Part shown: positions 22,864 to 34,123 of the stretch, piece after piece
How positions within the stretch are numbered: the first letter of the stretch is position 1
How the letters are laid out: every line of letters starts with the position of its first letter
Assembly: GCF_000203815.1 (NCBI RefSeq)
Contig: NW_004457729.1
Coordinates: forward strand, 682,674 to 746,673
Direction: 5' to 3'
DNA from: Cavenderia fasciculata
Taxonomy: Eukaryota; Evosea; Eumycetozoa; Acytosteliales; Cavenderiaceae
Length of the DNA stretch: 64,000 bases
Notes under the pieces: generated by a model
Databases searched by the model: none
Seen by the model: only the letters and a program-made list of their open reading frames with translations
Told to the model about the DNA's origin: nothing
Made by a program: the position numbers and the translations under genes

Positions 22864-24765
22864 TTAGAGATTGGCAAAATAATCATTGGCATCATCTTCA
22901 ACGGAAGAGTTACCATTCTTGGCAACACTCTTGGCACGAAGCAAAAGAGCAAGATTATTGTAATCTCTATCAATATCACGTTCTGGGTTTTCGTCAATAT
23001 AGTTGCTCATGTACATAATATTATGTTCACTAACAATTCCCATGGACAAGATAATAGCCTTGATACGTTCTACTTCGGCAGCAGTCAAAGTATCACATGT
23101 AGTAACTGCAAGAATTGGTTGTGCTTCTAAAAAAAAAAAAAATGTTTGTTGTTAGTTATTGAACATCTATTAATAGAATTATATTTATATTTATACATAC
23201 TAATAGAAACCAATTCTCTCAATTTTGATTGGATAATTCCTAAAACAGATGCATCTAAAAAGGATCTAGCAGTGGCTACATAGATACAAACTTGAGCGGA
23301 GTATCTTGCGTCTTGTTCAGAGTAACGTTTGATATCATTTGGACGATATCTACCTTCAAAGATATCCAAATAGCCCACTCTGTTGTCAGTGGCGGTAATA
23401 CCCTTCTTGTCGATAAGCACCAACTTGAGCTTTTTGATAATATCAATTGCAAGAGCGGTTTTAAAGATTGCATATTTGTTGACATAGACACAGATTGGAT
23501 AAAAGTGGAAAAACTCTGTACCATGAGAATCGGTACTCTTGGAGGTAAAGAATGGATAGGAAACATTTCCACATGTAAATACATTAAGCAATCCATTATT
23601 CAAAGAAGACTTTCCACTTCCTACAACTCCATCAACTACAACTGAAAATGGTTCATAAAACTCTCCTGCAAATAATGCTTAAAAAAAAAGAAAAGAAAAA
23701 GATTAATATAAACTAAAAAAAATATTATTATTATTATTTTAAATTTACATACCAGTAGGAATACTAAAGTAGCCACTTGTAACTACTCTGCCTGATGGAT
23801 CAAGGATATTGAAAAAGATACGTGGTGGAGGATTGAGAGTAGCATCGAATGATTTGGCCAAAGTACATGGAATGACGACCTTTTGGTGATGCTTCATTGG
23901 TTGGGATAAGACTTGAGTCCAAGGTTGATAGAAACGACTATTTTGAACTTCAATTCTGTAGTTGGCTGGGAGATCAGACTTTAGTGGCATGAGTAAAAAG
24001 TTGACCAAGACGGCATCATTCAAAGTTTGGGCAACGGCAGTTGGATCCAAACAAACACCAACAGCAAATTCTCTTTCTTCATTGTATTCGGTGAATAGGA
24101 TTCTTGGAATATCTGGAATCTCTGCTCTTGATAGAGTCTTGGTATTGCCAAGAGCACCAGACAATGATTGGATATCAATAGCTGGGTTGTTTGAAACAGC
24201 CATCAATGAAATATGTTGGTCACGAAGTGATGCAACCGTGTTTAAAATGGCAGTGTCTGTAACTGGTGGAAGAGCAGATGAAAAGAGAACAACAATTGGA
24301 CTACCTTGTTGTGGTGACAATTTTGGTTTGATAATAGAGTTTCTACAAAATGTCAAAACATTACTAATCACTGGTTCAGTTCCTACTGCAAATGTCTTTA
24401 ATTCTAAAAGAAAGTAAAAATATAAAAAAAAGATAAACATTAGAGATACACTCAAAAAGTTAGGTATCCGTTTGAAATTTATAAATACTTGTAATATCTA
24501 CACCCAATTCTTGTTTAATTTGAACTTTGTCATTTTTAAAGTCGGTAACTACAAAAGGGGTTGTTCCAAATACGACAATACTAAAGTAGACTCCAGATGG
24601 AGCCATATCTACAATAAGATGACAGGCACGAAGATGTTCAAGAAGGATGGCATCGGTGGTTTCAGTTGTAGAGGTATCAATTGCCAAAATAACTTGGGAT
24701 GGAAGTTTGTTCATAATCGATGTGAAACATTGTACCACATTGGACATATCTTGAGTTGCTGTCAT
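22864..24765 (-). CDS. vWA-like domain fused to IFI44-type GTPase
   Basis: Four exons (24489-24765, 23753-24403, 23201-23677, 22864-23126) give 555 aa, with consistent phases. Residues 1-200 look like a von Willebrand A/ssA fold: a hydrophobic strand ending in ILAIDTSTTET (MIDAS-like D-x-S-x-T) and later PIVVLFSSALPPVTD and ISLMAVSNNPAID. A beta-rich middle part (about 225-310) follows. From about 320 there is a P-loop G domain: VVDGVVGSGKSSLNNGL (G1), VLIDKKG (G3-like D-x-x-G), YLDIFEGRYRPND, and VTTCDTLT (G4-like T-x-x-D). The end, MYMSNYIDENPERDIDRDY, matches the vertebrate IFI44/IFI44L pattern (GLD..L.G..PDR; LT-VD; SNY..E...D). Known IFI44 proteins are interferon-induced; biochemical roles are unsettled. 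No membrane segment is present. The fusion with a vWA-like domain is the unusual point. Confidence 0.75.
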
Positions 24766-25079
24766 TGTAATAAAAGAATTGAAATATTGGTGATAGATAA
24801 TTATTTGTTAAGATGACTTAATAAGATGATCATCTAAAAGAAAGTTCTTCTATTTATGACTCAAAAATTGGAATACCTAAAATTATGAGTTTTGGAGCTC
24901 TTAATGATCAGACAGACTCAAATTTTTGAAAAGAAAATAAATCTATTAAATAGTTTGGACTTGAATTTATGGTTTTGGGTTTTTATTTTTTACTTACTTT
25001 TTGCAAAAAGAATCTCTCATCACCATCATCATATGATTAACAAATAATTACATATATACATTTATATAATTTTCAAAAG
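24766..25079. promoter_or_regulatory. Divergent promoter, 314 bp
   Basis: Spacer between the 5' ends of the vWA-GTPase (minus) and the coiled-coil orphan (plus). A/T-rich with T/A tracts around 24930-25000; nothing else is recognised. Confidence 0.45.
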
Positions 25080-25943
25080 ATGTGGAACTCCTCAAAAGAA
25101 ATTGCTAGTTTAAAGTGTGAAATTGTAAAAAAGGATGAGGAAATTGCCTTTTTAAAGAGGGGGATGGTTAAAAAGGAAGAGGAAATACAAAAATTATTAG
25201 ATAAGAATGTTTTTTTACAAGAAACCATAAAAAACGTATCATCAAGACCTATCAACCTTTATTTAAAGAATATCGATTTTGCAACTTCTATTCCAACCCA
25301 ACCCTATATACTCGATCAAACCAGTCCAATAGCACCATCCATTTCATTTTCAAACACCTATTTCAACCCTACCACTCCCTCACCATTCCAACAACCACAG
25401 CATCTACCTTTTCAAACTCAACAACAACAACAACAACAAAATGTTGTAATTTCACAACCAAAGAAACCCCTTCATCAACTCAACTTGATTATAGTTAGAG
25501 GACAAGTTGGAATAGATTCAAAGACTTTCACATCAATTAAATCTTTTTTGGTGTCACATCTGCCTCCCAAACATCTCAATCATCATGAGGAACTCCAAAT
25601 TAACATTTATAATGTTAATGATGGAGACCAACCACCAAACAATATCAATGGAGTATGTCTTTATATGGCAAATTTCCCAACTGCTAGAATTATGATGGAT
25701 GAACATGAACCAGCAATCAATCTCATCAAAAAACAGTACCCAAACTGTAAGATTGTATTGGGTATTTGGTTGTTTGGTGAGAATTCTCCACCAGTCGCTA
25801 TTCAATCAAATAGAATTGTTGATGAAACAGTTACATTTATTTATTCTACTGGAAATAGTATTGTTTCAGATAAATATTATGCACTTGAAACAATTAACAA
25901 GTTATTACTTTCAAAAGCCACTCCTCCTTTAACTACAAATTAA
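25080..25943 (+). CDS. Orphan protein, N-terminal coiled coil and C-terminal alpha/beta domain
   Basis: Single exon, 287 aa, family not recognised. Residues 5-55 form a heptad-rich coiled coil built from a repeated phrase (EIVKKDEEIAFLKRG then MVKKEEEIQKLL), so it probably dimerises. Residues 60-130 are a Pro/Ser/Gln-rich linker with a QQQQQQQ run. Residues 135-285 alternate strand-like and helix-like segments (LHQLNLIIVRGQVGI, GVCLYMANFP, CKIVLGIWLF, VTFIYSTGN), which suggests a compact Rossmann- or TIR-like fold without a catalytic motif I can name. It lies between a divergent promoter and a convergent kinase gene whose stop is only 49 bp away. Codon use and composition match its neighbours. 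Confidence 0.7.
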   Translation: MWNSSKEIASLKCEIVKKDEEIAFLKRGMVKKEEEIQKLLDKNVFLQETIKNVSSRPINLYLKNIDFATSIPTQPYILDQTSPIAPSISFSNTYFNPTTPSPFQQPQHLPFQTQQQQQQQNVVISQPKKPLHQLNLIIVRGQVGIDSKTFTSIKSFLVSHLPPKHLNHHEELQINIYNVNDGDQPPNNINGVCLYMANFPTARIMMDEHEPAINLIKKQYPNCKIVLGIWLFGENSPPVAIQSNRIVDETVTFIYSTGNSIVSDKYYALETINKLLLSKATPPLTTN

Positions 25944-25979
25944 AATGAATAAAACCTTTAAAATTGTTATTTAATTATA

Positions 25980-26011
25980 ATCTTTATTTTTTTTAATTAA
26001 AAAATAAAGAT
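25980..26011. terminator. 13-bp inverted repeat over the convergent 3' ends
   Basis: ATCTTTATTTTTT and its exact complement AAAAAATAAAGAT face each other across a 6-nt loop. The structure lies between two converging stop codons and covers the last codons and stop of the minus-strand kinase. Both transcripts would carry the hairpin. A role in termination or polyadenylation is inference. Confidence 0.45.
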
Positions 26012-29000
26012 AAAATGGTAGCATTTGATTTAATAAAATTTGGATTTGATCTAAATGTAACATATAGATTGATAACCAATTGAGGGAAGAGTGTATCAAA
26101 ATATTGGAATGCTGCCTCTGGGCTGTCGAAAAATTGTTTGCTGTTGTTGTTGAGTTTAATGTCTTTGAAATGTTGAATACAATTACGAATGCATCGAATG
26201 AGATCTTTGACATTTTCAAAGTTGTAGGTAACATTGACGTTTTGGACCAATAGTGATAGGAGATTCTTGTCAATGACAGTGTCCCATGACTTGACAGTCG
26301 AGCTTCCAATTTCTTGGAGTGATACGACTGGAAGAGTGTTCCATGAAGACGATTTGGATGCTTGATAGCTCGTGTCGAGGAATGACATTTTTTGTTGGAC
26401 CGTCCAAAAGAATGGGTGTTTGGAAACGGCAGCAATCGATGGTCTGCTGTCGGCATCTTTGAGTACCATTTGAGTGATTAAATCAATTGATTCCTTGTTG
26501 GCTTGTGGCAGAGATTCGGCCACATCTGGTCGGTCGCACATGATTCGTGAAATACGTTGCCATTTATCAGTGCCAAATGGGTGACCTTGACCGTCGCTGA
26601 GAATGTAGCAAATGAGACATCCAAGTGAAAAGATGTCAACCGACTTTGTTTTACGTTGTCCAGTGATGGTTTCGGCGGGGTGATAACCACCAGTTCCAGT
26701 TGGTGAATGGGTGAGTGAGAATGAGCTGTCGACAGTCAACATCTTGCTCAGACCCATATCTGATATCAACAGACGACCATCTTTGATGAGAATATTTCGA
26801 GGGTTTAAATCGTTGTGGACAACATTGTGTTGATGGAGGAATGTGACGCCGCTAATCATATCCTTGATGGCTGTCATTTTATCTAGATTTTTTTTCTGTT
26901 GGATTATTTGTGCTGGTACTGCTTCGTTTTCATACATTTCTTGCAACGAACAGTCGCACAGACTGACACCGAGATAAAAGAACATATCATCCTCTTCCTT
27001 GTCAATGTATCGTACCATATTTGATGATCCCGCAGCTTCATTTGAAAGCTTAATCATCAAATCAATTTCCTCTGCAACTCGACTCGTTTCGTTAAATGCC
27101 TTGTTCATTTGTTTGATGGCAACTGGAACCTTGAATTCACTCCACAATCCCATGAATACCAATGTACCATTACTTCCTCTACCGATAATATATTTTGGCG
27201 CTCTACTAAATCTAAATTTTCCAACTGTTTTATCCAACTCGACTTCTACTATATTATATCGAGATAGTAATTCTTCTTGTTGTTGTTTTTTATCAATTTT
27301 AACTTTGTTTAAATTAATTTGTTTTGTTGATTCAGATGATGTAGGTGTTGTTGTTGTTGTTGTCTTTGGTATTACAAGTTGATCAGTTTTAATTTGAAGA
27401 GGAGGAGGAGTAGGAGTAGGTTTAGAAGATTGATTTTTAATTATTTTTTTTGTTGGTTGTTGTTTTTTCTTTTCATTATTATTATTTTGATTAGTTTTTG
27501 TAGTTGTAGTTGTTGTTGAGGAATTTTTTAAATTTGTTGTCGGTAAAGTTGAGTTATTAATATTCTTTAATAAATTTAACAATTCTTTTTCTTTTTCTTC
27601 TTCCTCCTCTTTTTCTTTTTCTTTTTCTTCTTCTATTTTATCATCTATTTTTTCTTCTTTTTTATCATTCTTTGGTTTTGATTTTTTCTTTTTTTTCTTC
27701 TTTGTTGCTTCTTTTCCTAAACCTGTTCCTAAATCTTTAGCCAATTCAGAAATTAAAGCACTTGTTTTATCTTTGGCAATTTTTGTCCATTGAGACAACT
27801 CTTGTTTTCTTTCAAACTTTGTCTCTAATATTTGACAAGTAAGATCATCCAAAAAGGTTGTCTCTGGGTATTTGCTTAAAATATATTTTGCAAGATCCAC
27901 TCTATTAAGAATTAAAAAGAGTCCAACAATATTGAGAGTGGGACCATATCCGAGCGGATCCATCCTATTAGATTTGTTTTTAGGAGAGTATGGAATAAAC
28001 AAACCACCGTATTTTCCTAGAGAATCTACAGATTTGTGTGCTATGTTATTATAATGCTCGTCCCAATAACTAGAAAGGAAGGTGGACTTTGCATGTTCAG
28101 GAAAAAGGTTGAGCAAGAAGCCAAGCATGAGAGGGGATGTCGCAAAAGCGGCAATGGGTACTTGTCCTTCAAGGTCACAGTTGTATAGCAAAGGGGGAAT
28201 ATACATTCTTCGAACAGTATGCAAGTGCATGAGCATCTGATAGGCGGTAACCGATGGGTCATAGATGAGCTCATGGAGGACATGAGTGCAAATGTGAAAT
28301 AGTTCTGGGGTTGGACGTTGAAATAAAACTTCCATTGTTAAAATGTCACGATTGAATATAGCCGCCGATGTTAGACCACAATCAATCTTTACGTCACGGT
28401 ATTGTTTTGTTGCGCAAGAATGTAACTTTCGTCGTAGAGTTTCCACCTCGAGACCACAATGATAGAGCATTCGTAGCATTTCGCCCCTTTTCAGAGCAAC
28501 ACACAGCTCTTCGATGGACATATCTCCTGGACCTTCTAACCCACGTCTTGGGTTTTTGGCGAGTTGTGGACAGTGCTTGAGCAGCAGCGCAAGTGTCTCT
28601 GGTTGGTTGAATAAAATACAAGATAGGATGACATGACCTGTTGTCGTCAATAGGTCTGGTTTGGTAAGGCATATATCCTTCAAGAGCTCCAAGTCGGCGG
28701 GGCCGCTGTTGCGAACGGCCATATCTATAGGTTGGAAATAGACCCCCAGCATTTTGGTCATAGCACAATGTGCGTGCTCCAAAGCCACTCGTGGGAGAAT
28801 TGACTGACACAGTTCAAACTCTCTTGTCGTGGTCACTGGAATCTTTGAAACAGAGTTGTATGAACCCCATACACCTCCAGAAAAAATGGCATCTTTATTC
28901 ATATAATCCTCTGCATACATAAATACGCCACTCTCTTCATATGTCTGATGAACCTAATCAAAAAAATATAAATAGGTTAGTATATTTATATAAAGAAGGA

Positions 29001-29825
29001 CAGCGGTGCTTATAGTATAACATACTATAAAATGATATGTGTTCATATGACGTAACCGAACCAGTATTTCCATGAATTCTATACGATATTCTTTATCTTC
29101 CTCCTGGGTGAATCTAGGTGACGGGCCGGTTGCTGGCATTAGATATAGGCTTGTCACGATATAAAATAAAGTTTGTGCTTCGATACAGTGATAAAACACT
29201 GAAATAAACTTTAACAATGTTGTACTACGTCTCAGTATGTGAGACAATATGATTTCAAACAGTGTCACTTGACCCAAATCCATAATCAATTTTACATTAT
29301 CTCTAAAATGTTTTTCTTCTCTAAAAAGAAGAAGAAGAAGAAGAAGTAGAAATGCTAGTTAGTGGTGATTCTAATAGTTATCTGATAGTCTGTCTTTCCT
29401 AGTACTACTTACAATTTATAAATTGTTTTAAATTCATTTTCATTCAATGTATCTGTAAGATTTAGACTTGAACACATTAATAATAAAGTGTCAATTGAAG
29501 AAGAGGGTGTCGATCCATCCTTTGGTAAAGCACGAATGGCATTGAGGATATATTCTTCTGTATCTTTTTGTGTTTTCTCAAACAGACCCTTGGCATGTTG
29601 TTTGCGTGAATCTTTCCTATCGGAATAGTTGTACTTGTGTACAAATTCATCACCTGCTCTGTAATCGTGTAGCGAGTAGTGTATAAAGTCACCCTTCTTT
29701 TCTTGTTCGATAAAAGGTAGTGAAATATCTTTTGATCCTTCATCGATATCAACACTAAACATCTTTGATTTGGTTAACCTTTCGATTATGTTGATACCTT
29801 CAAGTCTCTGTTTTCTATCCATCAT
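25993..29825 (-). CDS. IRE1-like protein kinase/RNase ('irl' family), ankyrin-like N-terminus
   Basis: Exons 29413-29825, 29026-29320 and 25993-28953 give 1222 aa. The first 600 or so residues are helical with weak ankyrin-like spacing (VILSCILFNQPETLALLLKH) and replace the lumenal sensor of true IRE1. A Lys/Glu- and Thr/Asn-rich linker follows (about 600-800). The kinase starts near 822: IIGRGSNGTLV, VAIKQM, catalytic loop HNDLNPRN (R and K of HRDLKP replaced by N) and SDMGLS in place of DFG. The C-terminal KEN nuclease domain (about 1100-1222) keeps the catalytic set seen in human IRE1: Y of TYNFENVKD, and R, N and H of IRCIRNCIQHF. RNase activity is therefore plausible while the kinase loop is atypical. 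No signal peptide or clear transmembrane helix is seen, so it is probably cytosolic. D. discoideum has several such irl kinases. Confidence 0.88.
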
Positions 29826-29865
29826 CTTTTTTCTTTTTTTATGTAATATATATACATATATATTA

Positions 29866-29889
29866 TATCTATCTATCTATCTATCTATA
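29866..29889. repeat. (TATC)n microsatellite in a divergent promoter
   Basis: TATC tetranucleotide run in the 246-bp spacer between the IRE-like kinase (minus) and the cysteine protease (plus). Confidence 0.85.
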
Positions 29890-30071
29890 TATCTATTTAA
29901 ATCTGTGTAATGAAAATTTCATTGTCTTGTTTGTCTGTTCAACATTTTTGAACAGCCAACTTGTGATTTAATTAATTTTACTTCCGTGGGTTGTTAATAG
30001 TGTATGGGTTCTCACATCGATCACAAGCTTGTGATCATTTATTATTATTATTATTATTATTACAATCAATC

Positions 30072-31544
30072 ATGAAGATAATATCAACAACAACAACAAC
30101 GATCATCATTCTTTGTGTGATTGTATCAAGTTTTGTGGTATCAAGTGAGTTGTTATCGATCACTGGTTTGTTGGGTGGATTGCTTGGTGGTTCATCCTCA
30201 TCATCATCCTCATCATCCTCTTCATCATCATCTTCTTCTTCGTCAACATCGTCATCTACTGGTGGATCAGGACCTATTATTGATATTGATCTTGGACCAA
30301 TTAGTTTAGAGTTGTATTTGGCAATTGGTGATCAAGCAAATAGAAATCTATTCTTGGATTGGACACATAAATACAACAAGACATATTCAAATGCAGAATA
30401 TCAAAAAAGATACAAGTTGTTTGTTAGTAATCTCGTGTTTATCAACAGCTATGCAACATCAAACCCCAACAGTCAGATGGTACTTGAAACCAATGAGTTT
30501 GCAGATCTATCACTTCAAGAATTCATTGATACAAGATTGACTAAATTCAACATGTCTGAAATCACTGATGAATTGTTCAACAATAATCAACCACAACCAA
30601 CAGATAATCAAACATCATCTTCATCTTCATCATCATCAGCACCACCAATGTCATTGCAAAGTGCAACTTCAAGACAGATTCTATCAACAACAGATCAATC
30701 AAGATTTGATTGGAGGAATTACGCGCAAGTAAGTTCAGTTAAAAATCAAGGATCATGTGGTTCATGTTATGCGTTCTCTGCGATTGGCGCAATTGAATCA
30801 TTGTACCTGCAAAGGGGTAGGTATCTTGATCTCTCTGAACAAGAATTGGTTGATTGCCTGGATTATTATAATCACGGATGTAATGGGGGTTGGATGCACA
30901 ACTCTTTTCAACAAATCAAACTTAATGGTGGAATATCATTGGAAAGTCAAACCCCTTATGTAGGGAAACAATATAATAGTATGCCATACTGCAACAATGA
31001 ATCCAAATCGACCAAAATCTCATACTACACAATGGTGACAAGGACTGAGGAAGGCCTGACACAGGCAATACGACTCAATCCTATTTCAGCTGCATTTGAT
31101 GCAACTTCAAGGTATGTAATATATCAAATTAACAATCTCACTCTATTTCCTCTATTAATCTTATCAATCAATCAATCAATCAATTTAATTAAATTTGGTA
31201 ACCATTTCAACAGAGAGTTCCAAATGTACGGTGGCGGAATATTTTATTCTCCAAATTGTAACAAACAGTCGCCATCACATGCAGTACTCGTTGTTGGTTT
31301 TGAACCAGATGCTTGGTTGATTAAAAATTCTTGGGGTGGTATGTATAAATATATAATATCCCTATAAAATTCAACAACAAATCATAATCAATCAAGATTT
31401 ATTATAACTCATCCACTCTATTCATTCATTCATTTTTACCTTACAGTCGGGTGGGGAGACAAAGGCTATTTCAAGATTGCCAGGAATATCAATGATCAAT
31501 GTGGTCTAGCTAGTTATGCAAGTTATCCACAATATTTTAATTGA
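30072..31544 (+). CDS. Papain-family cysteine protease, cathepsin L-like, secreted or lysosomal
   Basis: Exons 30072-31111, 31214-31338 and 31447-31544 give 420 aa. I start at the ATG at 30072 because it opens a signal peptide (MKIISTTTTTIIILCVIVSS); the frame upstream has no ATG. A Ser/Gly-rich stretch (residues 38-75) sits between signal and propeptide. The I29 inhibitor domain follows (YKLFVSNLVFINSY with ERFNIN-like spacing, NEFADLSLQEF). The mature enzyme starts near FDWRNYAQVSSVKNQG; the oxyanion Gln and catalytic Cys lie in KNQGSCGSCYAFS (Cys 232 by my count), then LSEQELVDC and GCNGGW. The catalytic His is in SHAVLVVGF and the Asn in LIKNSWGVGWGDKGY. All catalytic residues are intact. 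An acidic/Ser-rich insert (about 175-205) lies at the pro/mature border. Poly-Ser inserts are common in dictyostelid proteases. Confidence 0.93.
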
Positions 31545-31988
31545 TAAATGTGAAGGGATCTAAAGGGTGAGAGTGGTCGACTAATGTTACACCCTTTTTT
31601 CAACAAAGAAAAGTCGGCTCATTATGAATGATTAAAAGTATATTTTATCCAAACGTTTGGATTGGTAACTACTACTTACCAATTAATTAATTTATCGGAT
31701 ATCACTTTATCATCATACAGTTGCCCTCGTTATAGTGAAGGTTCTCCATGGTATTGTAAAGAAAGACTAGATCTAGTTTCACAAACTCTTGAGATCAAAT
31801 TTTTGTATAGTCGCTGCCAGCGGAAAGTAGATAAAGTCCACTCTCCAATCACTTTCCCTTTTTGTAAAACATTGAAATTCATTTCTACTTTTATATGGTT
31901 GTTTGTTGGTTGGTTGATGATTGTTTTGATTTTAAAAAAAAAAACAAACATAGGGTTGTATTACAATAGTTGAGATCTCAACTATCTC
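31545..31988. other. Spacer between convergent genes
   Basis: About 440 bp separating the protease stop from the stop of the small gene on the other strand. A 103-codon frame at 31662-31973 exists but has no family features and mostly overlaps A/T-rich sequence; I do not call it. Confidence 0.4.
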
Positions 31989-32313
31989 TTATCCACCAAA
32001 GAAATTTGCTCTGTCTCCTCCTGAATCTAATATTAAAACAAAACAAAAATGAATGTCAATATTAATATTAATATAATTGATATCTATAAATATCTCTATT
32101 TACTGGTAGCAGGAGAAGCAATAGCAGTTGATATCATGGCACTAGCAAATGGTTTCATTTTTCCTATAACTGTAAATAGATAGATAGATTCATCAAAAAG
32201 AAGAAGTTAGTTCAAATTGTTTGTTTGTTCTAGATTTATCTTTGCAATGAATTCATACACATTCTTTTTCTTTCTGCTTTTGGAGTTGGAGTACTACTAT
32301 CGAATCCGTCCAT
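31989..32313 (-). CDS. 52-aa three-exon micro-protein
   Basis: A small gene assembled from splice signals: exons 32259-32313, 32104-32169 and 31989-32026 (55, 66 and 38 nt; total 159). Donors GTATGA and GTAAAT, acceptors TTTACAG and ATATTAG, and phases 1/1 keep one open frame from ATG to TAA. The product starts MDGFDSSTPTPKAERKRM, continues FIGKMKPFASAMISTAIASP and ends NSGGDRANFFGG. The middle forms one short hydrophobic, alanine-rich helix preceded by a basic patch, so a small membrane-associated or mitochondrial protein is possible. I do not recognise a family. Two introns in 159 coding bases with matching phases make chance unlikely. A transcript read or a homologue in another dictyostelid would settle it. 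Confidence 0.55.
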
Positions 32314-33107
32314 GATTATGATGATGATGGTGAGTTAAATTTATGTGTTTAATTTAATATATATATTTATACAAAGGTAATGTATGTATGTAATGTTACA
32401 AGAATGATAATAATAACCATCGAACCACCAAAAGTCTGTCTATTCTATTCTTGTATTGTTCTATAATTTAATATCAGTTCCTTTTAAAGTTGGATTCTAA
32501 GGTATGATCCCATTAAAAATCGAGGAGACATTCCGACAGATATTTATTTCTATCCAGATAAAAAACGAGCTACTTTTGTGAAGAGTTGTTCAATTCAATT
32601 CAATTGAATTATTTCTCAATTTTTGATCACCTCCTCTCATTGCTATTTTTTCTATCTCTATTCGATGAAATAATCGATCAATTGTGATGATACACACAAA
32701 GTAAACAATGTGATCGCAAACAAACAAATAAAATTAATTTTTTTTTTTGAAGTCAATCAAATCGGGATCGGGGTTGATTGGGGGCTCACCATGAAGTGAA
32801 TCGTCGTCGTCACACACAACAAAAACCAAAAGGCAAAATGTTGGAAAATTTTCCAGTGCATCAAAAAGCCAAAAAATCTGGCTTTGATAGGTAACAGCGT
32901 TGTGAAGATTACACTGCTCAATCGAATGTAAGCAGGCGGGTAGATACATTATTGCGACGATGATTATCCTCTTGCTCACTCACAACAACAACAATTTAAT
33001 ATCATTATCAAATTAAACATAACTATTTATTTGTTCACTTCACTTATATCTATTTCTATTATTTATTTATTATAATATAATTTAGACTTACACTTTACTT
33101 TCAAGAC
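32314..33107. promoter_or_regulatory. Divergent spacer, about 800 bp
   Basis: Separates the 5' ends of the micro-protein (minus) and the saposin protein (plus). It contains a 14-bp palindrome AATTCAATTGAATT near 32596-32609 and a slightly more G/C-rich patch at 32760-32960. An 81-codon minus frame at 32734-32979 is possible but unsupported. A pyrimidine-rich leader precedes 33108. Confidence 0.4.
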
Positions 33108-33866
33108 ATGATAAAATTAATTAATATTTTATTAATCATTTTTTTGATTAATTCAGTAGCAGTAGATGCATTCAATATTAGAGATATACTCAACTTCCAC
33201 CCATTTAAAAAGGCCGATCAGCCAAACAGCATACTCATCAAACAACAAGAGAAACAATCATCACCAGCCTCAGCACCCATTCGTGACGGTCTTGCCTTTT
33301 TTGGCAAGGATCTAACCAATGAAGAAACTGGCGTTATCTGCGACGCCTGCATATGGATCGTCAAGGAGATTGAACAATGCCTCGACCAGAACCAAGCTAC
33401 CATTGTCTCTACCGTATCAACTCAATGTGTCCTTTTAGAGACTCAACCATTCATCAGTGTCTGTCAAGCTATCGTCAACAAGTTTGGTAATGACTTGATC
33501 GATATGGTCACTGACAAGATCACTCCAGAACAAGTATGCAAGGATATTAAATTATGTTGTGATGACTCTTCATCATCCGATGAACCATCTACTACTGCCA
33601 CCACCACCTCTACCACCACTTTACCCTCGACTACTACTACTGGTGACTCTACTACCACTACTACCACCACCGCCACTGGTGACTCCACTACCTCTACTAC
33701 TACTGGTGGTTCGACTACCATTTCTACTGGTACTACAACCAATGCACCAATTTCTAGTGGTTCCATTTCCACTGCCTCTGGAACTGGTCTTCCAACCTCT
33801 GCTGGTCATACCTCTGCCACTGGTGGTTTGGTTGATCATGAAGGAAATGAAATTTATGAATGGTAA
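33108..33866 (+). CDS. Secreted saposin B-domain protein with Thr/Ser-rich tail
   Basis: Single exon, 252 aa. A signal peptide (MIKLINILLIIFLINSVAVDA) is followed by a short spacer and one saposin B domain at about 72-150. Its Cys pattern is typical: ICDACIWIV, then EQCLDQ, a middle CVLLE/ISVCQAI pair, then QVCKDIKLCC. Saposin-like domains bind or perturb lipid membranes, and amoebae use them as lipid-hydrolase cofactors or pore-forming antibacterial factors; which applies here is unknown. The C-terminal 95 residues are almost entirely Thr, Ser and Gly and should be heavily O-glycosylated. The protein ends hydrophilic (HEGNEIYEW), so no GPI signal is visible. A second saposin-like secreted protein of countin type lies 3 kb away beyond the deacetylase gene. 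Confidence 0.85.
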   Translation: MIKLINILLIIFLINSVAVDAFNIRDILNFHPFKKADQPNSILIKQQEKQSSPASAPIRDGLAFFGKDLTNEETGVICDACIWIVKEIEQCLDQNQATIVSTVSTQCVLLETQPFISVCQAIVNKFGNDLIDMVTDKITPEQVCKDIKLCCDDSSSSDEPSTTATTTSTTTLPSTTTTGDSTTTTTTTATGDSTTSTTTGGSTTISTGTTTNAPISSGSISTASGTGLPTSAGHTSATGGLVDHEGNEIYEW

Positions 33867-34123
33867 TAACAACCATTCATACTTTTCTCCCCCTAAAATA
33901 TATATACAATACTAATCTCGACCACCAACTTTAAAATAAATGTTAAAATCCATTTTTGTAAATTAAAACAAATAATAATCTATTTTTTTCTTTTACTAAA
34001 AATCAAAATTAATTTAATTAATAAATAAATGATCAAAATAAAATATATTCATTTTAATTATTATTATTATTTTTCACATACTTTTTATGTAAACATTCAT
34101 TCTTTTTCTTTTTTTTTTTTTCC

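Noticed and set aside
31662-31973. 103-codon plus-strand frame
   Set aside because: Low-complexity A/T DNA between convergent genes; no ATG context, motif or splice support.
32734-32979. 81-codon minus-strand frame starting MSKRIIIVAIMYL
   Set aside because: Has an ATG but sits in a divergent promoter, with no homologue I recognise and no splice evidence.
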